64,000 bases of DNA, from the NCBI RefSeq assembly GCF_040930455.2, contig NZ_CP170494.1. One strand, written 5' to 3'. Both the position numbers and the translations under genes were made by a program. Below are positions 33,870 through 43,851 of this stretch, one piece after another (position 1 is the stretch's first letter; each line of letters opens with the position of its first letter). Origin of the DNA: Neopusillimonas maritima. Its GTDB lineage: Bacteria; Pseudomonadota; Gammaproteobacteria; Burkholderiales; Burkholderiaceae_B. The notes under the pieces were generated by a model. That model was not told where the DNA came from and made no database searches. It worked only from the letters and a program-made list of their open reading frames with translations.

Positions 33870-35086
33870 GCTGCTTTGCTGACCGCGCTTTCAGCGATAA
33901 GGCGGCCCAGAATTTCGATGCCTTCCCGAATCCGTTCTTTTGAGACGGTGACAAAACTTAAGCGTAAGGTGTTGCGCACAGGTTCGGCGCCGGCATAGAA
34001 CGGTTCACCCGGCACAAATGCAACATGTTTCTTGATGGCGCGGCTAAGCAGTTCGTAGGCGTCGATGTGTTCGGGCAGCGTTACCCAAATGAACATCCCG
34101 CCTTCGGGGCGTGTCCACTTGGCCGATGCAGGGAAAAACTCTTGCATGGCTTCCAGCATATAGCCGCATTGTTCTTTGTAAATTTCACGCACCGCCGGCA
34201 AATGAAAGTTCAGGAAACCTTCGTGGATTGTTTCGTAAACCGCCATTTGGGTTAGCGTGGCCGTATGCAGGTCGGTGGCCTGTTTAATTTGCACCAGTTT
34301 GGCAATAATGGCTTCCGGCGCCACGATATAGCCCAGACGCAGGCCCGGCGCCAGTACTTTCGAAAAGCTGCCCAGCCGGATCACGGTAGCCCCAACTTCC
34401 CGCCCCAGGCCTAATAACCCGGGCAGTGGTTCGCCGGCGTAACGCAGGTCGCCGTATGGGTCGTCTTCAATAATGGGCAGGTTTGCTTCGGCACAGCGCT
34501 TCACGAGTGCTTTGCGACGCTCCAGGTTCAAAGTGCGCCCTGTTGGGTTCTGGAAGTTCGGCAGGGCGTAGATGAAGCGGGCATGTGCAACGCGATCGTC
34601 TGTCAGGCCTTCCGGAATGAGGCCTTTGTCGTCGGTTGGGACCGCAACGTAGTTTGGTTCGTAAAGCGAAAACGATTGCAGCGCGCCAAGATAGCTGGGC
34701 GCCTCGACCAATACTTTGCTGCCGGGGTCGATAAAGAGCTTTCCAAGCAGGTCGAGCGCCTGTTGCGAGCCGGAGACGATCAGAACCTGGTCGACATTGA
34801 CATCGTGAGCCCCCACACGCTTCAAATCTTGCGCCACCCATTCGCGCAGCGGGCGATAGCCTTCCGTGGGCCCATATTGCAGCGCGGCCTTTCCGTTATG
34901 GTTCAACACCTTTTCATAAGCGGCGTAAATTATGTCGATAGGAAAGCCCTTAGGGGCGGGCAGCCCGCCGGCAAAAGAAATAATTTCCGGTCGCTCAGTG
35001 ACTTTAAGAATTTCACGAATCGTTGAGCTGGTAATTTTTTGCGCGCGTTGTGAAAACGTATAGGGTTGGGGGTTCAGGCTCGTCAT
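33866..35086 (-). CDS. PLP-dependent aminotransferase, class I/II (LysN/MocR-like group)
   Basis: A 406-residue fold-type I aminotransferase. The PLP lysine is in 'GSFSKVLAPGLRLGY', with 'NFQNPTG' and 'EDDPYGDLRY' as cofactor contacts. It resembles 2-aminoadipate/aromatic aminotransferases with broad specificity. It has no regulator DNA-binding domain. Coupled to ubiA, though a functional link is not evident. Confidence 0.88.
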   Translation of the reverse strand: MTSLNPQPYTFSQRAQKITSSTIREILKVTERPEIISFAGGLPAPKGFPIDIIYAAYEKVLNHNGKAALQYGPTEGYRPLREWVAQDLKRVGAHDVNVDQVLIVSGSQQALDLLGKLFIDPGSKVLVEAPSYLGALQSFSLYEPNYVAVPTDDKGLIPEGLTDDRVAHARFIYALPNFQNPTGRTLNLERRKALVKRCAEANLPIIEDDPYGDLRYAGEPLPGLLGLGREVGATVIRLGSFSKVLAPGLRLGYIVAPEAIIAKLVQIKQATDLHTATLTQMAVYETIHEGFLNFHLPAVREIYKEQCGYMLEAMQEFFPASAKWTRPEGGMFIWVTLPEHIDAYELLSRAIKKHVAFVPGEPFYAGAEPVRNTLRLSFVTVSKERIREGIEILGRLIAESAVSKAA

Positions 35087-35291
35087 CCCGCTGTTCCTAA
35101 AAAAAAGGATTTGAACCCCTTAGGATACTGCAACTTTTGTTTGGTTGCTTGCAATTGGCGCTTTAAACCCCATCTAGGTCGAGACACGTTTTATTTGTAA
35201 CGGGTCGAACAGGAGCAAATCGGCAAAAACCGCTAAAATCTGTCGGTTTGGCTGGCTCAGTCGTCAATTCTTGTTTCTTAGGGGTGTTCTC
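35087..35291. other. 205-base divergent intergenic region
   Basis: This gap separates the leftward aminotransferase operon from the rightward fmdB-aspS operon and must carry both promoters. It is AT-rich near both ends, with a TAAAAT (35234-35239) that could be a -10 box, but no matching -35 was found. No ORF or clear repeat seen. Confidence 0.4.
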
Positions 35292-35567
35292 GTGCCTATT
35301 TATGCTTATCGGTGCACAGACTGCGGTCACGCGCAAGATGTGTTGCAGAAAATGTCTGACTCTCCGTTAACCGATTGTCCTGCCTGCGGCAAATCAACTT
35401 ATGCCAAGCAGGTCACCGCTGCCGGTTTTCAATTGAAAGGGTCGGGCTGGTACGTAACGGATTTCCGCAATAACGGAACCAAGCCCGCAAGTGCTGCGGC
35501 GGCATCCGAGAGCTCGGGTTCGGGCTCATCGGCGTCTGGCACATCAACTTCAACCCCGGCGGCTTGA
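35292..35567 (+). CDS. FmdB-family zinc-ribbon protein
   Basis: A 91-residue protein beginning MPIYAYRC from a GTG start with AGGGG upstream. Two CxxC pairs ('CTDCGH' and 'CPACGK') form a zinc ribbon; the tail is a Ser/Ala/Gly-rich low-complexity stretch. Function of the family is unknown. It opens a conserved betaproteobacterial row with DUF502 and aspS. Confidence 0.88.
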   Translation: MPIYAYRCTDCGHAQDVLQKMSDSPLTDCPACGKSTYAKQVTAAGFQLKGSGWYVTDFRNNGTKPASAAAASESSGSGSSASGTSTSTPAA

Positions 35568-35612
35568 TTTTCTTTACTCGCTTGCCACCAGGCGCCCGAG
35601 ATAGGCAAGGTT

Positions 35613-36236
35613 ATGCGCGGCTTTAAACGTTATTTCGTCACCGGGTTGCTGATTTGGATCCCGCTTGTTATCACGATCTGGGTTTTGGCGCTGGTCTTTA
35701 CAACGCTGGAAAGCGTGGTGCCCGCGTTTCTGACGTCTCAGTCGTTGTTCGGTTATGCCATCCCGGGCTTTCAACTGTTATTGGTTATTGTTGTTGTGTT
35801 TTTAACGGGGCTGGCCGGCGCCAATTTTATCGGCCAGGCCCTGGTCGGACGCTGGGAATGGTTGCTGGGTCGGATCCCTTTGGTGCGTTCCATTTATAAT
35901 TCGGTCAAACAGGTTAGTGATACTGTTTTATCGCCCAGCGGGCAAGCCTTCCGTGAAGCTGTCCTGGTCCAGTACCCCCGTCAGGGCGCCTGGACCATTG
36001 CTTTTTTAACCGGTGCGCCCGGTGGTGAGGTGGCCGATAAGCTTGGTCCGGGGTATGTGAGTGTTTATGTGCCAACCACCCCTAATCCCACATCAGGTTT
36101 TTTTCTGATGCTGCCGCGTGACGATGTTCATGTACTTAACATGAGCGTCGACACGGCGCTTAAGTATATTGTGTCCATGGGTGTGGTTGCACCCGGGGGC
36201 AGCGTGCCGTCCGACACCGAAAACAAGAAGTCTTGA
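35613..36236 (+). CDS. DUF502-family membrane protein
   Basis: A 207-residue protein with two hydrophobic segments near residues 7-30 and 48-75 and a soluble C-terminal part ('FLTGAPGGEV', 'VYVPTTPNPTSGFF'). These are hallmarks of DUF502. Role unknown; its place between fmdB and aspS is conserved in Burkholderiales as far as I recall. Confidence 0.88.
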   Translation: MRGFKRYFVTGLLIWIPLVITIWVLALVFTTLESVVPAFLTSQSLFGYAIPGFQLLLVIVVVFLTGLAGANFIGQALVGRWEWLLGRIPLVRSIYNSVKQVSDTVLSPSGQAFREAVLVQYPRQGAWTIAFLTGAPGGEVADKLGPGYVSVYVPTTPNPTSGFFLMLPRDDVHVLNMSVDTALKYIVSMGVVAPGGSVPSDTENKKS

Positions 36237-36271
36237 TTAAACCAAAACGAATTAATACGGAGTATTCCCAC

Positions 36272-38065
36272 ATGCGTACTTGCTACACCGGCGAGGTTGG
36301 TCGCGATCAACTGGACCAAACCGTCACCTTGTTTGGCTGGGTGCATCGTCGTCGCGATCATGGTGGCGTAATTTTTATCGACTTGCGTGACCGCGCAGGG
36401 CTGGCCCAGGTTGTGGTGGATCCCGATAACGTAGAGGCGTTCGCGACCGCTGAGCGCATTCGTAATGAATATTGCCTGAAGCTTACCGGTCTAGTACGTT
36501 TGCGCCCTGAAGGCACCACCAATGCCGATCTGGCCTCGGGCGACGTTGAGATTTTGTGTCGTGATATTGAAATCCTGAATGCCTCGGTTACACCGCCGTT
36601 TCAGCTGGACGATGAAAATCTTTCAGAGACCACCCGACTCACTCACCGTGTACTCGATTTGCGTCGCCCGCAAATGCAGCGCAACCTAATGCTTCGCTAT
36701 CGCGTTTCAATGGCAGTGCGCCGCTATCTGGATGACCTGGGTTTTGTGGATATTGAAACTCCGATGTTGACTAAAAGCACACCGGAAGGGGCGCGCGATT
36801 ACCTGGTTCCTTCGCGCGTGAATGCGGGCGAGTTTTTTGCTTTGCCGCAGTCGCCCCAGCTGTTCAAGCAGATGTTAATGGTGTCCGGGTTTGACCGTTA
36901 TTACCAAATTACCAAATGCTTTCGCGACGAAGACTTGCGCGCAGACCGGCAGCCGGAGTTCACCCAGATCGACTGCGAAACCTCTTTCCTGAATGAAGAG
37001 CAAATTCGCGAGATATTCGAAGGTTTGATGCGTCATGTCTTCAAGACAGTGCAAGACGTTGATTTGCCTGAATCCTTCCCCACTATGACCTGGGCCGAGG
37101 CGATGCGCCGTTTCGGTTCCGACAAGCCAGACCTGCGGGTTAAGCTGGAGTTCACCGATATCTCCGACATTATGAAAGAGGTTGAGTTCAAGGTTTTCTC
37201 CGCTCCTGCGAACGATGAGGCCTGCCGTGTCGTGGCCATGCGGGTGCGGGGTGGTGGCAGCCTGCCTCGCAGTGAGATCGATGCTTACACACGATTCGTG
37301 GGCATCTATGGCGCCAAGGGCTTGGCTTACATCAAGGTTAACGATGCGGCCGCGATTCCCGAAGGCTTGCAGTCGCCTATCGTGAAAAATATTCATCAGC
37401 AGGCGCTAACGGCGCTTATTGAGCGCACCGGCGCCCAATCGGGTGATCTGATCTTCTTCGGTGCAGATAAAACCAAAGTGGTGAACGATGCAATGGGTGC
37501 TTTGCGCGTGAAAATCGGTCACAGTGATTTCGGTAAAGAGAACGGTTTGTTCGAAAGTGGATGGAAGCCGCTTTGGGTGGTTGATTTTCCCATGTTCGAG
37601 TACGACACTGAAGAGGGCCGCTATTTCGCCGCCCACCATCCGTTTACCAGCCCGAAAGACGGTCACGAAGAACTCTTGGAATCCGAACCTGGTGCGGCGC
37701 TGGCCAAAGCGTACGATATGGTACTTAATGGTTGGGAAGTGGGCGGGGGTTCCGTGCGTATTCACCGTGCCGACGTGCAAAGCAAGGTGTTCCGTGCTTT
37801 GAATATCGGCCCGGAAGAAGCGCAGGAAAAATTTGGCTTCCTGCTCGACGCCCTGCAATACGGCGCGCCCCCGCATGGTGGGGTGGCGTTCGGTCTGGAT
37901 CGGCTGGTCACCATGATGACCGGCTCCGAATCAATTCGCGACGTTATTGCCTTCCCTAAAACCCAACGTGCGCAATGCCTCCTTACCCAGGCACCGTCGC
38001 CGGTTGATGAAAAGCAACTGCGCGAATTGCATATTCGTTTGCGTAAGGTGGAAAGCCCTTCATAA
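36272..38065 (+). CDS. aspS: Aspartate-tRNA ligase
   Basis: A 597-residue class IIb aminoacyl-tRNA synthetase. An N-terminal OB fold ('VTLFGWVHRRRDHGGVIFIDLRD', partial) binds the anticodon; motif 2 is 'FRDEDLRADRQPEFTQID' and motif 3 'GVAFGLDRL'. The bacterial insertion domain between motifs 2 and 3 accounts for the length. The ATG at 36272 has CGGAG upstream; an earlier ATG at 36233 overlaps DUF502 and is not used by the family. Confidence 0.97.
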   Translation: MRTCYTGEVGRDQLDQTVTLFGWVHRRRDHGGVIFIDLRDRAGLAQVVVDPDNVEAFATAERIRNEYCLKLTGLVRLRPEGTTNADLASGDVEILCRDIEILNASVTPPFQLDDENLSETTRLTHRVLDLRRPQMQRNLMLRYRVSMAVRRYLDDLGFVDIETPMLTKSTPEGARDYLVPSRVNAGEFFALPQSPQLFKQMLMVSGFDRYYQITKCFRDEDLRADRQPEFTQIDCETSFLNEEQIREIFEGLMRHVFKTVQDVDLPESFPTMTWAEAMRRFGSDKPDLRVKLEFTDISDIMKEVEFKVFSAPANDEACRVVAMRVRGGGSLPRSEIDAYTRFVGIYGAKGLAYIKVNDAAAIPEGLQSPIVKNIHQQALTALIERTGAQSGDLIFFGADKTKVVNDAMGALRVKIGHSDFGKENGLFESGWKPLWVVDFPMFEYDTEEGRYFAAHHPFTSPKDGHEELLESEPGAALAKAYDMVLNGWEVGGGSVRIHRADVQSKVFRALNIGPEEAQEKFGFLLDALQYGAPPHGGVAFGLDRLVTMMTGSESIRDVIAFPKTQRAQCLLTQAPSPVDEKQLRELHIRLRKVESPS

Positions 38066-38104
38066 GGGTGTAACGTGATGTCGTAAATCGCAAAGGGGTT
38101 GGCC

Positions 38105-38965
38105 GTGTCCGTACTTAGAGTTGTCAGTTACAACATTCATAAGGGGCGTTCGGCCATGGGAGCCCGCGAGTCATTGTCGCAGTTGCGGCTAGGGCTTTAC
38201 GGCTTGCGCCCCGATCTGTTGTTCCTGCAGGAAGTTCAAGGCCGCAATCAGCGTCAATCCACACTCGATGCGCAACACGAGTCGTTGGCAGCCGCGTTAA
38301 ACATGCAGGTATGTTACGGCTGCAACGCGGTTCGTAAACATACCGATCATGGGAATGCGCTGCTGTCGCGTTTTCCGGTATTGAATTATGAAAACGAAGA
38401 TGTCTCGGATCACCGTTTGGAGCAACGCGGTTTGCTGCACGCAATTTTGTCTATTAACGATCAAGATGTGCATTGCTTCGTTGTTCATCTGGGTTTGTTC
38501 GCGGGAGGGCGCTCGCGTCAGACTCAGGCGTTGGTTGACCGGATTAAACGTCTTGTTCCTGCACACGCCCCTTTACTTATCGCCGGTGACTTCAATGACT
38601 GGAACAATCGTCTGGCACCGATGTTCGTTAAACAATTAAACCTTTATGAAGTGTTTTCGGTGGCGCCTCATGCCGCTCAAACGGGGCCGCTTACTTTGCC
38701 TGAGTCCTTTCGTAACCTGGGCCAATCGTTTCGCATGTTCGGCAGCCATAATCCGTTACCGCGCAAATCCCGTGAATTGGGTGTAAACGGCCTGGCCCGC
38801 ATGACTCCGCCGCCGCGCACTTTTCCTGCTGTTTTTCCCTGGTTTCGTCTCGACCGTATTTATCAGCGCGGGTTCGCGGTGCGCCACGCCCGTGTTCTGC
38901 ATGGCAAGCCCTGGACGCAGCTGTCGGATCATGCCCCTATCCTGACGGAACTGGAATTACCCTGA
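38105..38965 (+). CDS. Endonuclease/exonuclease/phosphatase family protein (YbhP-like)
   Basis: A 286-residue Mg-dependent hydrolase with the EEP signatures 'VVSYNIHKG', 'LQEVQG', 'GDFNDWN' and 'SDHAPI'. The GTG at 38105 follows AAGGGG at good distance. It sits directly before a cardiolipin-synthase gene, the same pairing as ybhP-clsB in E. coli, which supports a membrane-lipid-linked role. Confidence 0.88.
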   Translation: MSVLRVVSYNIHKGRSAMGARESLSQLRLGLYGLRPDLLFLQEVQGRNQRQSTLDAQHESLAAALNMQVCYGCNAVRKHTDHGNALLSRFPVLNYENEDVSDHRLEQRGLLHAILSINDQDVHCFVVHLGLFAGGRSRQTQALVDRIKRLVPAHAPLLIAGDFNDWNNRLAPMFVKQLNLYEVFSVAPHAAQTGPLTLPESFRNLGQSFRMFGSHNPLPRKSRELGVNGLARMTPPPRTFPAVFPWFRLDRIYQRGFAVRHARVLHGKPWTQLSDHAPILTELELP

Positions 38966-38981
38966 AGGGCAAGGAGGCGCT

Positions 38982-40226
38982 ATGCGATTGCGTTCAGGAG
39001 CCCGGCATTATGCTGATTTCGCCCTTTGGCGTGAGGGCAATGAAATTGCTTTATTGCAGAACGGTCAGGCCTATTTCCCGGCTTTATGCGAGGAAATTGA
39101 TCAAGCCTGCTATAGCGTTCATCTTGAAACCTATATCTTCAATCTTGATGAAACGGGTTATGGTGTTTTACGCCATTTGTCTCAGGCCTGTGAGCGAGGC
39201 GTAAAAGTGCGTGTTGTGGTTGATGGTTTTGGCAGCTTTGAGCATATTCCCGAGTTACAGCGCCGATTTTCGGCAATGGGTGCTCAATTTCGCGTTTACC
39301 GGCCCGAACCGCGCGGAATAGGTTCGTATCGTTTCAGTTTGCGCCGATTGCGGCGTTTGCATCGCAAAGTGGTGGTTATCGACCAGGAGCTTGCCTTCGT
39401 AGGCGGCATTAATGTGCACGATGATTTGGTTGATGTGCCTATCGATGGTTATGGCCCGAAACCGCGTTTTGATTTTGCGGTACGGGTTCAAGGCCCTGTG
39501 GTGAATGATTTGCGCGATGCCCAAGTTGCACTATGGGCCAAAATGGCTTGGCGCCAACGCGAGAACTGGGCCTCTTTTTACAAGCGTTTGCGTTCCTGGC
39601 GCCGTAGAAGGGGCGGCGTTTCAGATCGTGCCAAAAAGGGGGCGGGTTCATTGCGCGCGGCGGTACTCTTTCGGGACAACGTGCGTTATCGCAAGTTAAT
39701 TGAACATGCCTATATCAGCGCCATTAATCGTGCGACGCAGTATGTGTTGATTGCCAATTCCTATTTTTTACCGAGCAGGGCTTTGAAAAAGGCTTTGCAA
39801 GACGCCGCAGCCCGGCGCGTTTGCGTGCGTTTGCTTTTGCAGGGGCGCTCCGAGTACGCGTTGCAGTTTCGCGCCTGCCGGAGCATGTATGGCACTTTGC
39901 TGGCACAAGGTATCGAAATCTATGAGTACTTGCCAAGTTATCTGCATGCCAAAGTTGCAGTGATCGACGACCGGGCGATGGTTGGTTCGGCCAATATGGA
40001 TCCATTCAGTTTGTTATTGGCCAGGGAGGCCAACGTCTATATTGATGACAAGGATTTTGCCCGCGATTTGCGGCTTCGTTTGGAAGCGGAGATAAAGTCA
40101 AGCAGCCAACACGTTACACCCCTTGTGTGGGAGAAAGTATCATGGTGGACTCGCTGGCTTGACGCCGGGGCTCACGCTTTGTTACGAATGGGTGTGGCTT
40201 TAACCGGGCGTTCAGCCGAATATTAA
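38982..40226 (+). CDS. clsB: Cardiolipin synthase B-type phospholipase D-family protein
   Basis: A 414-residue PLD-superfamily enzyme with two HKD motifs, 'HRKVVVIDQELAFVGG' (near residue 128) and 'HAKVAVIDDRAMVGSAN' (near residue 323). It lacks the N-terminal membrane helices of ClsA, as does ClsB. It joins phosphatidyl groups to make cardiolipin. AAGGAGG upstream and 16 bases from the EEP gene. Confidence 0.9.
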   Translation: MRLRSGARHYADFALWREGNEIALLQNGQAYFPALCEEIDQACYSVHLETYIFNLDETGYGVLRHLSQACERGVKVRVVVDGFGSFEHIPELQRRFSAMGAQFRVYRPEPRGIGSYRFSLRRLRRLHRKVVVIDQELAFVGGINVHDDLVDVPIDGYGPKPRFDFAVRVQGPVVNDLRDAQVALWAKMAWRQRENWASFYKRLRSWRRRRGGVSDRAKKGAGSLRAAVLFRDNVRYRKLIEHAYISAINRATQYVLIANSYFLPSRALKKALQDAAARRVCVRLLLQGRSEYALQFRACRSMYGTLLAQGIEIYEYLPSYLHAKVAVIDDRAMVGSANMDPFSLLLAREANVYIDDKDFARDLRLRLEAEIKSSSQHVTPLVWEKVSWWTRWLDAGAHALLRMGVALTGRSAEY

Positions 40227-40272
40227 CGCTGTATCGTTGTTTCAATACATTCATTTCAAGGCTTCTAAATTC

Positions 40273-40977
40273 ATGCACGATTTATCTGCTTTTCCTATTA
40301 CCCAGAAGTGGCCGGCGCAGCATCCCGACCTGATTCAGTTGTATTCTCTGCCCACACCGAATGGTGCCAAGGCGTCCATTATGCTTGAAGAGCTGGGTTT
40401 GCCTTACGAACCGCATCTGGTTCGGTTTCAGGAGAATGACCAATTGTCGCCTGAGTTCTTGTCGCTGAACCCCAATAACAAAATTCCGGCCATGATCGAT
40501 CCGGACGGCCCCGACGGAAAGCCGCTGGCTTTGTTTGAGTCGGGTGCGATTTTGCTGTATCTGGCCGATAAAACGGGTAAGTTGATTCCGCAAGACCCGG
40601 CCGGGCGCTATCACGCCATTCAATGGTTGATGTTCCAAATGGGCGGTATCGGCCCCATGTTTGGTCAAGTGGGGTTCTTTCACAAGTTTGCCGGAAAAGA
40701 GTACGAAGACAAGCGGCCACGCGATCGCTATGTCAGCGAGTCACGTCGTTTGCTGAATGTTTTGAATCAGCGTTTAACCGGGCGTCCGTGGGTAATGGGT
40801 GAAGATTATTCTTTAGTCGATATTGCCATCTTCCCGTGGGTTCGCAGCGCAGTTCATTTTTATGAGGCAAGTGAGCTGCTTGGTATGGCTGATTTTCCTG
40901 AGGTCTCTCGGGCATTGAGGGCATTCGAGGCGCGCCCTGCGGTGCAGGCGGGGCTGAACAGCCCGAAACGCGATTAG
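40273..40977 (+). CDS. Glutathione S-transferase, YghU/Ure2p-like
   Basis: A 234-residue GST. The thioredoxin-like half has 'YSLPTPNGAKASIMLEELGLPY' (partial) and 'ESGAILLYLA', the helical half 'DYSLVDIAIFPW'. The 'TPNGxK' form is typical of the Nu-class YghU/YfcG type, which use disulfide or peroxide reduction. The ATG at 40273 is preferred over a TTG at 40237. It overlaps the convergent DUF3482 gene by four bases. Confidence 0.88.
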   Translation: MHDLSAFPITQKWPAQHPDLIQLYSLPTPNGAKASIMLEELGLPYEPHLVRFQENDQLSPEFLSLNPNNKIPAMIDPDGPDGKPLALFESGAILLYLADKTGKLIPQDPAGRYHAIQWLMFQMGGIGPMFGQVGFFHKFAGKEYEDKRPRDRYVSESRRLLNVLNQRLTGRPWVMGEDYSLVDIAIFPWVRSAVHFYEASELLGMADFPEVSRALRAFEARPAVQAGLNSPKRD

Positions 40978-42359
40978 TCTTCCTGTGCGAGTTGCTGCGC
41001 TAGTTCAGTGACGCGTCGGCGGCGTCTGGGTGAGCTTTCGTGCGTTGCACTCATGCTTGACCAATCCGGGTTGGCGCGGGCTTCTTGCAGTGGATCGGGC
41101 AATTGTTTGTTTTGTACGATAGCGTGTTCATTCATCTTGATTTCTATCGGTTGAGTTGCCGCGTGCCCGCGCCGTTCCAGTGCGCCAAGCAATGTTAATT
41201 GCCGTGCAGCCAGCACGCGCAAGACCTGGTCGTTCAGGCTGATTTCGCGGTAACCGCGTAAACGCTCCAACAGGCGCCGGCCATATCGCTCGGCCCCTTG
41301 CCATAAACCGCCTGCGGCGGCGCCGGCCAGCGTTCCGGCGCCCAGGCTTAATCCGCCCGTAACCAGGTCTACCGTAAAGCCGGCTGCAGCCCCTGTTGCG
41401 GCACCCAGGCCGACCTCGACACCCGCATCTTTAAGGGCCTGGGGGCTGAATAAGTCCATGCCCCATTTTTCCCCTTCCAGTGGTAAGGCCTGATCTAGGT
41501 AGTCTTCGCTGCGAAAGTTGAACCGTTGAAGCAATAGCGCGACGCATTGCTGTTCGCGTTGCCGGATGGTGTCCCGCAATTGTTGGGTGGTCACGTCGAT
41601 TTCTTTCTTATCGGGGGACGCTGTTAGCCGGAAAGCGGCGGCGTCGATCAGCAGGTCGGCGATGAGCATTAATGCATCTTCATGGCGCTTTTTCTTTTGC
41701 TCCGCGACACTGGCTTTTATTTTTTTCAACAAACTGGAAAATGAATCCAGCAAGAGGGCAAGCTTGTCGTATAACTGGTCTTCGCCGTTCAGTGCCGGTG
41801 CCACCGTGTCGAACTCAACGATTGCGTGCAGGTTCAAGCGTGACAAGGCCTGGCGCCACTCATGGGTGCGCTGTCCGGGAGCATGTATGAAATTAAGCAC
41901 GGGCAGCAGTGGGCGACCGCACTGCGCCAAAATAGCCAATTCTTCCTTGTGCTTGCTTAAAACGGGGTCGCGCGCATCTATAACGTATAAGCCTGCCTGG
42001 CAGGTTAGCAGCCCCTGCAATACGCGTGCCTCCTGTTCAAAGCGCTGCACTCCTTCAGTCGATTGAAGGAAGCGTTGAATCCTCTCCGGCCCGTCAATAC
42101 GCGTTGCCGGTGGGCTGATTTGGTCGATGAGTGCACCGAGTTCCATTGCTTCTTCAAGCCCCGGCGTATCCAGAAGCTGAATTGCAATATCCGGCGTAAT
42201 CTGCAAGCTAACCGTTTCCACGTGCCGTGTTGTGCCCGGTCGATTGTCAACCTGCCCAAAATTTGGGTCACGCGTCAGCGTTCGCAGTAACGACGTTTTG
42301 CCTGTATTGGTGTGCCCGACAACGGCCAGCTTGAGCGGAATGATTGAATTAGCTTGCAT
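40974..42359 (-). CDS. DUF3482-family GTP-binding protein
   Basis: A 461-residue protein with an N-terminal Era-like G domain: P-loop 'GHTNTGKTS' (residues 15-23) and G3 'LLDTPG'. The G4 NKxD motif is not evident ('LNFIHAPG' stands in its place). The middle is basic and coiled-coil-like, and a Gly/Ala-rich hydrophobic stretch near residues 345-385 suggests membrane contact. The start overlaps the DUF2868 gene by 11 bases, a pairing common for these families. Role unknown. Confidence 0.87.
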   Translation of the reverse strand: MQANSIIPLKLAVVGHTNTGKTSLLRTLTRDPNFGQVDNRPGTTRHVETVSLQITPDIAIQLLDTPGLEEAMELGALIDQISPPATRIDGPERIQRFLQSTEGVQRFEQEARVLQGLLTCQAGLYVIDARDPVLSKHKEELAILAQCGRPLLPVLNFIHAPGQRTHEWRQALSRLNLHAIVEFDTVAPALNGEDQLYDKLALLLDSFSSLLKKIKASVAEQKKKRHEDALMLIADLLIDAAAFRLTASPDKKEIDVTTQQLRDTIRQREQQCVALLLQRFNFRSEDYLDQALPLEGEKWGMDLFSPQALKDAGVEVGLGAATGAAAGFTVDLVTGGLSLGAGTLAGAAAGGLWQGAERYGRRLLERLRGYREISLNDQVLRVLAARQLTLLGALERRGHAATQPIEIKMNEHAIVQNKQLPDPLQEARANPDWSSMSATHESSPRRRRRVTELAQQLAQED

Positions 42360-43752
42360 GATTGGGCTGCTTGGCTTGGGTGCCGAGCAATGTTTGCAGG
42401 TTGGGGCTTATGTGTATTGAATTGGCGGGAAGGTGTTCTATCTGTTCCTGCCAGACCCAGTCGCGATTGTTTTCGGGTTGACTGGGTTGCACGACAACAT
42501 ACAGGTTTGAGCCGGCTGCGGCTAACTGTTGCAGGAAATGCAAAGTGCCACGGTCGGGTGTTTGGCTGGCATCACACACGGTAATGATCTGTTCAGGCCG
42601 GCGTGCTTCTAACGTTTGCAAAACCTGGTTGCGCTGCTCGCGTGAGTCGACACGCCCCAAATCGCTTCCTGTTTGCCCTAAAGCGATGGGCGGCCAGGGG
42701 GTGTCAACGGTTAACTCCAGGCCCAATATGGCAAAGGGTTTGGTGTGGTCAAAAGAGGCGGCGGCGGTGGTCGGCTTCGTGGGCGAGAGCGTTTGCGGGG
42801 CAGGGCGGTCGATGCCGATCACCTGGCTTTCCGGCATAAGATGTGGGCGCAGGTTTATATAACCGGGTAAGGTGGTGTCAATCGGCGTGAGCCGAATACT
42901 GCGCTGCGCCCACCGCATGCAGATCAACATAAGAGCGGCACGCGGAATAAAGCCATAAACCAAAACGCAACCGATTAACCAGCTTGACCACACGATGCCG
43001 GCATCGGCAAGCGGGGAGGGCGAGCCGATGCTGGTCTCAATAAGGGTTGAGTCGGGCGTTGCAAAGCCCAATAATGAGGGAAGCCACCCCAGTATTTGGG
43101 TGAATTGCAAAAAAACGCCCGACCCCAGCAAGGTGGTTTCCCATTGGAATTGATACTGCCTCGCGGAAAGCAGGACAAGCAGCGTAAGGATGACGGCAAC
43201 CATCAGGCTTGCCCAAATGGCATGGCTCACCACGCTTAGGGTGGGTTTAAGTGCCCCGGTGCGATTCAGTGTGCTGGTCAACCCCTGCACCAGCAGGCGG
43301 TTGTCTGCCTGTTTATTCAGCTTGCGCGTCAGGGCCAGCCATACTTTGCCCAAGCCGGGTGGTCCGGCGGTATCCACTTGTAGTGAAATAACCCAAAGCA
43401 CCAGGGTGACAAGGTGCAGGCCAAGCAAGGTCAGCAAGGCAACCAAGAGGTTCACCGGTTGCTGCCCGCTGCCCAGCGCGCTGACGGCAGCTGAAACGCC
43501 GCCCAAAATGCCCAGTAACAGCAGCCCGGAAAGCACCCAGCGGGCTTGTGAGGCAATGACGTTGGCCTTGGGTGTGAACGAGAGCTTTTCGGCCAACGCA
43601 TTTGCGCGAATACTCAGGCGCGCTTCCAGTGTTTTGCCTTGGGTGATTGCTTGTCGGGTTTCCTGTGCATCTTCACAGCGGCCGTTCTTGATTTCATAAA
43701 GACGAACCGCTTCGGTTAGCCAGGCGGTTTGAAGTGATCGCGTAAAACCCAT
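42349..43752 (-). CDS. DUF2868-family membrane protein
   Basis: A 467-residue protein with four or more hydrophobic segments (around residues 70-95, 105-120, 180-200 and 265-290) and a cytoplasmic C-terminal part. It matches the DUF2868 families found next to DUF3482 GTPases, with which it probably forms a membrane complex. Function unknown. Confidence 0.83.
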   Translation of the reverse strand: MGFTRSLQTAWLTEAVRLYEIKNGRCEDAQETRQAITQGKTLEARLSIRANALAEKLSFTPKANVIASQARWVLSGLLLLGILGGVSAAVSALGSGQQPVNLLVALLTLLGLHLVTLVLWVISLQVDTAGPPGLGKVWLALTRKLNKQADNRLLVQGLTSTLNRTGALKPTLSVVSHAIWASLMVAVILTLLVLLSARQYQFQWETTLLGSGVFLQFTQILGWLPSLLGFATPDSTLIETSIGSPSPLADAGIVWSSWLIGCVLVYGFIPRAALMLICMRWAQRSIRLTPIDTTLPGYINLRPHLMPESQVIGIDRPAPQTLSPTKPTTAAASFDHTKPFAILGLELTVDTPWPPIALGQTGSDLGRVDSREQRNQVLQTLEARRPEQIITVCDASQTPDRGTLHFLQQLAAAGSNLYVVVQPSQPENNRDWVWQEQIEHLPANSIHISPNLQTLLGTQAKQPNHAS

Positions 43753-43851
43753 GTGTATTTAATTCGCGTGCAGGCAATGATAGGCATATTAGGCGGTGTG
43801 CCTGATTGCGTCCAGTCGGCGTCGAGTGTGCGCGCCATTTGTTTGATATGT

